From NCBI GenBank assembly GCA_025356765.1, contig JANXRO010000149.1, forward strand, positions 1 through 11,575: 11,575 nt of DNA, written 5' to 3'. Position 1 is the stretch's first letter. Each line of letters begins with the position of its first letter. This document shows positions 6,743 through 11,575 of this stretch, piece after piece. Under the pieces are notes generated by a model. It saw only the letters and a list, made by a program, of their open reading frames with translations. It did no database searches and had not been told where the DNA came from. The DNA comes from Hyphomicrobiales bacterium. Its GTDB lineage: Bacteria; Pseudomonadota; Alphaproteobacteria; Rhizobiales; Aestuariivirgaceae. Position numbers and translations under genes: made by a program.

Positions 6743-7954
6743 TTACGATCTGCTTTGAACTTCATCCAAGCAGTGTTTCACCACTGCAACAATCGTTTCA
6801 CAGCTCTCCAGCGGCAACGCCAAAGGAATGCGAATATCGCAAACTTCATTTAGAATACGAGTGGACTGAGGCAAGATCTGACGTTCATCGACATATTGCC
6901 AATGTTCGTGAATACTGGTGAAACCCTGTGGTTCTTTGCGACCGAACCACTTTATGAACACGCCGCGCGATGCGCATTTTTCCAGAAATGTCTCCATCTC
7001 GTCAGCTGACAAGCCTTTGACCGAAAACTGGACTGAACTCATCACATATTCTTCTTCAGGCGAACGCACGGGAACGCGAACATTTTGAATGCGACTAAAA
7101 CCAGCCGCCAAAATGCTATAGCGTGCATTCCACTGCGCGGCGCGTTCACTCAAAAGATCAATCTGTGGACGGGCAATAGCAGCAACGAGATTAGACATGC
7201 GCATACTGAAATTTGGAATGACGCCACGATATTTTTCAAAATAGGAAAGATCAGGCCGCGCCTTGTGCTGGGCATAAAGCATGTAACTGCCCGAATAGAG
7301 AATGGCTTTGGCAGCGATATCGGGATCATCGGTGACCAACAATCCACCTTCTCCGGCATTGGCATGTTTATACGACTGCAAACTAAAACATCCAACAGTG
7401 CCAAAGGTTCCTGTAAACTTTCCATCCCATTTTGCCCCCATGGTGTGGGCGCAATCTTCAATCACCTGAAGACCGTGGCGGTTGCAAATCACCATCAGTT
7501 TTTCCATATCGCAAATATGCCCGCGCATGTGAGACAGCAACAAAACGCGTGCCCCCGTGTTTGCCGCTTTTTTGTCGAGATCAATAAGATCAATCTCATA
7601 ATTGTCATTGATCTCAATGAAAACAGGTTGCGCGCCTGCATGTGCAACAGCACCAGGAACAGGTGCCAAAGTGAATGCATTCATCAAAACTTTATCGCCA
7701 TGTTGAACGCCAACGCATTTGAGGGCCACAAACATCGCAGCACCACAAGAGTTTAAAGCAGCACAATATTTTGTGCCAACATACGTTGCAAAGTCTTCTT
7801 CAAGTGCCGTGGCTTCGGGAACACCGTTACGATCTTCGCCATAGCGATGCAGTTTCCCAGTCGCCATAATCTCGTTGGCGCGCTTGATGCCTTGCTCGGG
7901 AATAGGTGGCGGCAGGCTTAAATCAAGGTCAAGGCGTGGATCATCCATCTTCAC
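6743..7954 (-). CDS. DegT/DnrJ/EryC1/StrS family PLP aminotransferase
   Basis: A 403-residue fold-type-I PLP enzyme of normal length for the family. The Schiff-base lysine is near 196 in CFSLQSYKHANAGEGG, the family pattern of F-S-x-x-x-x-K then G-E-G-G. The PLP-pyridine aspartate is near 167 in VIEDCAH, and LNSCGAAM (67-74) takes the place of the usual G-T-x-A phosphate-binding loop. Family members usually aminate keto-sugar nucleotides, but no other nucleotide-sugar or polysaccharide gene is nearby. It lies 3' of a HisD-like dehydrogenase in a sulfonate cluster, so amination or deamination of a small keto compound such as sulfopyruvate or 3-hydroxy-2-oxopropanesulfonate is conceivable; that is inference. 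The GTG at 7954 forms a GTGA overlap with the upstream stop; an ATG two codons later (7948) is an alternative start. A hairpin follows the stop. Confidence 0.85.
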   Translation of the reverse strand: MKMDDPRLDLDLSLPPPIPEQGIKRANEIMATGKLHRYGEDRNGVPEATALEEDFATYVGTKYCAALNSCGAAMFVALKCVGVQHGDKVLMNAFTLAPVPGAVAHAGAQPVFIEINDNYEIDLIDLDKKAANTGARVLLLSHMRGHICDMEKLMVICNRHGLQVIEDCAHTMGAKWDGKFTGTFGTVGCFSLQSYKHANAGEGGLLVTDDPDIAAKAILYSGSYMLYAQHKARPDLSYFEKYRGVIPNFSMRMSNLVAAIARPQIDLLSERAAQWNARYSILAAGFSRIQNVRVPVRSPEEEYVMSSVQFSVKGLSADEMETFLEKCASRGVFIKWFGRKEPQGFTSIHEHWQYVDERQILPQSTRILNEVCDIRIPLALPLESCETIVAVVKHCLDEVQSRS

Positions 7955-9255
7955 AGTGAACCCAATTCAAATTTCTCAGCAGGAAAATATTTGTTCAGCC
8001 TAACATCTGCCGTGCGCGCATGCGCCTCCATGCCCTCCAGCCGCGAAATGCGCGCAGCAACGGGTGCCACAACACGAGCTCCTTCACGTGTCATGCGCTG
8101 GTAAGTTAGCACTTTGAGAAACTTTGCAGCGCTCAGGCCACCGCTATAACGCCCGCCACCCTTGGTTGGCAAAATATGGTTAGGGCCGGAACATTTATCG
8201 CCAAAAGCCACGGTTGTTTCTTCACCCAAAAACAACGACCCATAATTATGCAATGAACTATGCCACCAGTTCAAGTCTGCTGCTTGCACATGCAAATGTT
8301 CAGAGGCGTAATAATCACTCACCTTGCAAGCCTCTTCGCGGCTATCAACGAGTATAACCTCGCCATAATCACGCCAAGCTGCTTCAGCAGCCTTACATGC
8401 AGTTTCAGGTAGCACAGCAATCATTTTAGGTAACAGGGCCATCACATCTTCACCCAGCTTACGCGACAACGTAATCAACCACACAGGTGAATCCGGCCCA
8501 TGTTCGGCCTGTCCCAAAAGGTCAGCCGCAACCACGGCCGCATCAGCAGTATCATCTGCAATCACCATAGTTTCGGTGGGGCCGGCCACCACGTCAATGC
8601 CGATCTGGCCAAACAACATGCGTTTGGCCTCAGCCACAAAACGATTGCCTGGTCCCACCACAATATCGGCGGGCAATTTGCTGAACAGGCCAAATGTCAG
8701 AGCAGCAATTGCCTGCACGCCACCAAGTGCCAGAATTGCATCAGCACCTGCAATATCCATCGCATAGAGAATGCCCGGATTGATGCCGCGCTGCTGGTGG
8801 GAAGGCGTTGCCGCTATAATGTTGCGAACACCAGCAACCCGGGCAGTGCCAACGCTCATCAAAGCCGATGCGGCATGAGCATAGCGCCCGCCTGGCACAT
8901 AACAACCAGCCGTGGTGATGGGAATAATTTTTTGACCAGCAACAAGACCATCCAGCAGATCCACTTCAAACTCTCGCACTGAATCGCGTTGGTGTGCAGC
9001 GAATGCACAAATACGATCCCGTGCAAAACGGATGTCATCTTTGACTGTTTCCGGAAGGGCTTTTGTTGCGGCCTCAATAGTTGCGCGGCTCACGACAATT
9101 TCGCCATTCCAACCGTCAAGGCTGCGGGCATAGTCTGTTGCTGCCGCTTCGCCGCCTGCTTTGATCTTGTCCAACATGTCGCGCACTGTTGCTTGCGTAT
9201 CCATATCACCAGTTGCGGCTGTCTTCGTTGCCTTTTTCAGATAAGTGGTGGTCAT
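7951..9255 (-). CDS. Histidinol dehydrogenase family protein, probably HpsN-like sulfonate alcohol dehydrogenase
   Basis: A 434-residue NAD-dependent dehydrogenase of the HisD family. All catalytic and zinc positions of E. coli HisD have counterparts with matching spacing: Q249 and H252 (GQAEH), E319-H320 (ASEHLHV), D353 (FGDKCSG), H360 (PNHILPT) and H412 (EAHA). Other family motifs are AGCYVPGGRY (116-125), LGGVQAIAAL (177-186) and VGPGNRFVAEAKR (200-212). HisD performs a four-electron oxidation of the amino alcohol histidinol to histidine; the relative HpsN oxidises DHPS to sulfolactate. No other histidine-synthesis gene is present, and the sulfonate transporter and CuyA-like lyase are on the same strand, so a sulfonated alcohol is the likelier substrate. 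The ATG at 9255 overlaps the racemase stop as ATGA, with GGAG upstream. A longer frame from a TTG at 9309 lies inside the racemase and lacks homology. Exact substrate (DHPS, cysteinolate or other) is undecided. Confidence 0.85.
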   Translation of the reverse strand: MTTTYLKKATKTAATGDMDTQATVRDMLDKIKAGGEAAATDYARSLDGWNGEIVVSRATIEAATKALPETVKDDIRFARDRICAFAAHQRDSVREFEVDLLDGLVAGQKIIPITTAGCYVPGGRYAHAASALMSVGTARVAGVRNIIAATPSHQQRGINPGILYAMDIAGADAILALGGVQAIAALTFGLFSKLPADIVVGPGNRFVAEAKRMLFGQIGIDVVAGPTETMVIADDTADAAVVAADLLGQAEHGPDSPVWLITLSRKLGEDVMALLPKMIAVLPETACKAAEAAWRDYGEVILVDSREEACKVSDYYASEHLHVQAADLNWWHSSLHNYGSLFLGEETTVAFGDKCSGPNHILPTKGGGRYSGGLSAAKFLKVLTYQRMTREGARVVAPVAARISRLEGMEAHARTADVRLNKYFPAEKFELGSL

Positions 9256-9989
9256 GGTGTCTCCGAGAGATGTGGAAGTTGTTTCAGGCCCCGCGCATAG
9301 GCAACACAACGCCGCGCTAACACGTCAGTTGAATCAATCATCGGCTTTGTATTGTCACCATTGCTCAAAACCAGTGGAACTTCAGTGCAACCAGCAATCA
9401 GAATGTCAGCACCCATAGCAACCAATTCTTCGCCGAACTGCTGCATAGCCACATGTATTGTTTTGCTGCGGTCGCCCGATTTGATCAAGTAGAGATTATC
9501 CATGAAACGCAGCTGCGAAGCCTCATTCAATTGCAAAACGTCAATTCCATATTTGGAAAAAGCAGTTGCAAATATTTTGGCATCACGACTGCCTTGCGTT
9601 GCCAAAATGCCAACGCGCTTTGCATCGTGATTTGTAGTTCGCACTTCATCAACCACTTCGTCGATGAGACTTACAAATGGTTTTTTCAGTGCTGACCTGA
9701 TTTCAGCTTCATAGGCGTGTGCAGTGTTGCAAGCCATCACAATAAAATCAGCGCCAGCTCGTTCAAGCGCCTGCGCCATGTCGGTCAATGCAGGAACAGG
9801 CGATGGTCCGCGCCCGGCTATTGCTTCATTGCGGTTTGGTGTTTTGGGATTATTTTCAATGATCAGGTGAATGTGATCTTGGTCTTTTTGAGCATGTGAG
9901 TGATTTAAAACTTTGGCAAAAAAATCAAGCGTTGCTTCTGGCCCAAGTCCACCGATCACCCCTACCACCAATTCTTTGACATTTGACAA
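9252..9989 (-). CDS. Aspartate/glutamate racemase family protein
   Basis: A 245-residue PLP-independent racemase of the Asp/Glu/hydantoin family. The N-terminus GVIGGLGPEAT (10-20) is the aspartate racemase signature. The two catalytic cysteines are present: C87 in MACNTAH and C201 in AGCTEVPL. These enzymes invert the alpha carbon by a two-base cysteine mechanism. The start is a TTG at 9989: there is no in-frame ATG before the glycine-rich motif, and GAGGG (9997-10001) lies 7 bases upstream. Its stop overlaps the HisD-like start by ATGA, so the two are translated together. Cysteate is the sulfonate analogue of aspartate, so interconversion of D- and L-cysteate to feed the CuyA-like lyase is a reasonable inference; plain aspartate racemisation is the default alternative. 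Confidence 0.86.
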   Translation of the reverse strand: MSNVKELVVGVIGGLGPEATLDFFAKVLNHSHAQKDQDHIHLIIENNPKTPNRNEAIAGRGPSPVPALTDMAQALERAGADFIVMACNTAHAYEAEIRSALKKPFVSLIDEVVDEVRTTNHDAKRVGILATQGSRDAKIFATAFSKYGIDVLQLNEASQLRFMDNLYLIKSGDRSKTIHVAMQQFGEELVAMGADILIAGCTEVPLVLSNGDNTKPMIDSTDVLARRCVAYARGLKQLPHLSETP

Positions 9990-9996
9990 AACCTAA

Positions 9997-10001
9997 CCCT
10001 C
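9997..10001 (-). promoter_or_regulatory. Ribosome binding site supporting the TTG start of the racemase
   Basis: GAGGG on the - strand lies 7 bases before the TTG at 9989. This supports the TTG as the initiation codon; the only nearby ATG (in TCAAATGTC) is out of frame. Confidence 0.5.
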
Positions 10002-10038
10002 GCCTTGAACGCAAACTAAGGCCCACATCTTATCACTA

Positions 10039-10080
10039 CCAATGCAGAGAATGAATGAAACTATGCTGCTCCTGCATTGG
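10039..10080. repeat. 9-base inverted repeat at the 3' end of the LysR gene
   Basis: CCAATGCAG (10039-10047) and CTGCATTGG (10072-10080) are perfect inverted arms separated by 24 bases. One arm lies in the last codons of the LysR gene and the other in the 71-base gap before the racemase. As RNA it could form a long-loop hairpin at the junction. There is no T-run after it on the - strand, so it is not a canonical terminator; a regulatory role is possible but unproven. Confidence 0.45.
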
Positions 10081-10981
10081 CCAATTTCATTTCTGCATCT
10101 TTCCAAAGGGCCTCAACGATGGATGATCGGTCTTTTGCAGACTTGTAGATCCAGATTTCCAATGCGGCTTCCGGCAGGTTATCGCCAGCAAGCACCAAGC
10201 GCCCATCTTTCAAATCACCCATAATCAAACTATAAGGCAGCCAAGAAACACCAGCGCCTGTTAATGTTTGGGCGCGCACAGCCTCTGCAAAAGCACTCTC
10301 ATAACGCAACTCAAAATCCAAACTTTGGTCAATCGAATTTAAAAGACTTGCGGTTACTTTCCCAAGAAAAGCGTCTGGGGCATAATTTAAAAACGGAACG
10401 CGTGGGCCGTTCATTACACCTACACTATGCAAGGGCTGGCCTTTATGATTTGGAACCGACACAAGTAAAAGGCGGTCGTGATCTATTGCCATGCCTTCGC
10501 AGCCGCTAGCACTTAGGGGATCGGGCACAGCTTCGTTGCGATAGCACAACAGAATGTGGCAGGCACCGTTCAGCAACATTTCAACGCAATCGTGATAATT
10601 ATCAGCAATCACTTTTGCGTTAAGCTTTTTGTCTGCGCGCGTTGTCGCTTGCCACCAATGCGGAAAAAAACCGACCGCAAGCGAGTGTGGCATTGCAAAT
10701 CTCAATGTCGTTTCCCCCACGGAAGAAATCGTTCGCACATCGGCGCGGCCTGCATTTAAATCTCGAATAATACGTTCGGCCACTGGCAGAAATTTCACAC
10801 CCGCAGGAGTCAGCAAGATTGGATATGAACTGCGGTCAAGCAGGGGAACACCAATCCAAACTTCCAGTGCCTTCAATCTTCTGCTAAAGGCGGGTTGGGT
10901 TACATTGCGCGTTTCGGCAGCGCGTGAAAAGTTGCCACTGCCTGCGACTGCCACAAAATCTTCAAGCCATTTGATTTCCAA
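10061..10981 (-). CDS. LysR-family transcriptional regulator, HypT-like
   Basis: A 306-residue LysR-type regulator. The N-terminal winged helix-turn-helix covers about 1-60: WLEDFVAVAGSGNFSRAAE, then VTQPAFSRRLKALE, GVPLLDR and LTPAG. The rest is the effector-binding domain, with PFLNYAPDAFLGK near its middle and GAGVSWLPYSLI toward the end. The start WLEDF, the PAFSRR motif and the P-x-L-N-Y segment resemble the HypT (YjiE) subgroup, first described as a hypochlorite-responsive regulator in E. coli, but family members need not share that signal. The start is TTG at 10981: an in-frame stop lies four codons upstream, no other usable start codon lies between, and family homology begins at MEIKWLEDF. 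An AGGGTGA site lies 9 bases upstream. It is on the same strand and 71 bases upstream of the racemase gene, so it probably controls the sulfonate operon and may be partly co-transcribed with it. Confidence 0.9.
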   Translation of the reverse strand: MEIKWLEDFVAVAGSGNFSRAAETRNVTQPAFSRRLKALEVWIGVPLLDRSSYPILLTPAGVKFLPVAERIIRDLNAGRADVRTISSVGETTLRFAMPHSLAVGFFPHWWQATTRADKKLNAKVIADNYHDCVEMLLNGACHILLCYRNEAVPDPLSASGCEGMAIDHDRLLLVSVPNHKGQPLHSVGVMNGPRVPFLNYAPDAFLGKVTASLLNSIDQSLDFELRYESAFAEAVRAQTLTGAGVSWLPYSLIMGDLKDGRLVLAGDNLPEAALEIWIYKSAKDRSSIVEALWKDAEMKLANAGAA

Positions 10982-11065
10982 AGTTAATGTTCACCCTCAC
11001 TAAATAAGCCCATGCCTCATTCGTTTCAAATCATTAGAGAGTTGATTACTCGGACGCAATGTGCA

Positions 11066-11575
11066 TCAATTCACCTCGCTTAGACAACTAGGATTGTGAT
11101 TCAGTGTTGCGAACTGACCATTGTGCATGTAAGGTGGGCGTTGAACCACACCGCGCAAGGATGCTGACGTGAAGGCTCCCACATGTTCCGGCAGATCAAA
11201 CTCAATATTTCTGATGGGCTGGCATTGATATGGCAATTTGGCGTCACTGAACTCGCCCAGACAATTGAACGGATCGTTCTTCACAGTGTAGGTGGCGGTG
11301 ATGCGACCGCTGTCGGCAGCGGCACTGTTTGACGGATCTTTGGGTAAGTGCGGCAGGCTCGTGATCGCCAACGTTTTGATGGCCAGCAAATCTATTGCCG
11401 ACCAGTCAGTAATGTCGGAACCCTTGGCGTTGAAAGGGCCTGAAAGCATCACAGCAAAGCCAAGCAACGCAGGAATTATCAAAGCCCGTGGGGAAGGCGG
11501 CCACTCGTGTTTGCACTGTTTTTCCAATTGAGCTTCTGAACTCATCACGCTAAACCCCAAATCATGAAAACCGTT
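11066..11575 (-). CDS. Di-haem cytochrome c peroxidase/MauG-like protein, C-terminal fragment (5' end outside window, 3' end possibly eroded)
   Basis: The frame is open at the right edge, about 169 residues. The first residues, NGFHDLGF, match the F-H-N-I/L-G segment that follows the second haem in bacterial di-haem peroxidases. Later come NDPFNCLGEFSDA, AFTSASLRGVV and PPYMHNGQFATL, the C-terminal signature of the family, including the methionine of P-Y-M-H. These are periplasmic c-type haem proteins that reduce peroxide or oxidise other substrates. No CxxCH is in the visible part; the haem sites would lie upstream, outside the window. After FATL the protein ends within about 11 residues (ending LSEVN), whereas relatives continue with an E-V-L-x-H-Y-N helix and tens more residues. 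The tail therefore looks shortened by deletion or frameshift. The TTG at 11560 is only an internal codon. Unrelated in function to the sulfonate genes as far as can be seen. Confidence 0.7.
   Translation of the reverse strand, partial: NGFHDLGFSVMSSEAQLEKQCKHEWPPSPRALIIPALLGFAVMLSGPFNAKGSDITDWSAIDLLAIKTLAITSLPHLPKDPSNSAAADSGRITATYTVKNDPFNCLGEFSDAKLPYQCQPIRNIEFDLPEHVGAFTSASLRGVVQRPPYMHNGQFATLNHNPSCLSEVN

Noticed and set aside
9256..9309. Longer HisD-like protein starting at a TTG at 9309
   Set aside because: The extension lies within the racemase gene, is not family-like, and the ATGA overlap with a GGAG site supports 9255.
11001..11029. Possible LysR promoter: TTGAAA, 17-base spacer, TATTTA on the - strand
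   Set aside because: The -10 element is poor (3 of 6 matches), and the implied transcript start would fall on the ribosome site; too weak to annotate.

Overview
The window is almost entirely coding, with no intergenic gap over about 115 bases. It looks like a Gram-negative, probably alphaproteobacterial and possibly marine, chromosome of moderate GC. The organism call is inference: it rests on the style of the genes (a TauABC-type sulfonate transporter with a cysteate sulfo-lyase-like enzyme, and inositol-type TIM-barrel and Gfo/Idh enzymes) and on short, translationally coupled gene junctions. No tRNA, rRNA, CRISPR array or insertion sequence is visible.

Left block (1-2700, + strand). Three genes form an inositol- or sugar-type catabolic set: the C-terminal part of a Gfo/Idh/MocA oxidoreductase that enters from the left edge, an IolE-like TIM-barrel protein, and a complete second Gfo/Idh/MocA oxidoreductase. 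Gaps are 14 and 24 bases, so they are probably one operon. It ends at 2700 and meets the right block tail to tail.

Right block (2813-10981, all - strand, so read from right to left). The order of transcription is: a HypT-like LysR regulator; an aspartate/glutamate-racemase family protein; a histidinol-dehydrogenase family protein (HisD/HpsN type); a DegT-family PLP aminotransferase; a terminator-like hairpin; a PLP lyase of the D-cysteine desulfhydrase / L-cysteate sulfo-lyase (CuyA) family; then a TauA-type periplasmic binding protein, a TauB-type ATPase and a TauC-type permease. Racemase-HisD and HisD-DegT each overlap by 4 bases, and TauB-TauC by 8. A second terminator-like hairpin between tauA and tauB could set a high binding protein to ATPase/permease ratio.

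Taken together, the right block reads as an uptake and desulfonation system for a C3 organosulfonate. The transporter brings in a sulfonate. The HisD-like enzyme could oxidise a primary alcohol next to an amino or hydroxyl group to a carboxylate. The racemase and aminotransferase could adjust the amino group and its stereochemistry. CuyA could release sulfite and ammonia from cysteate, leaving pyruvate. The most attractive substrate hypothesis is cysteinolate (2-amino-3-hydroxypropanesulfonate), because its oxidation to cysteate is chemically the same step as histidinol to histidine. 2,3-dihydroxypropanesulfonate (DHPS), the HpsN substrate, is the main alternative. No sulfite exporter, sulfite dehydrogenase or sulfolactate dehydrogenase is visible in the window.

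Right edge (11066-11575, - strand). This is the C-terminal part of a di-haem cytochrome c peroxidase/MauG-like protein running in from outside. Its last residues look truncated or eroded.
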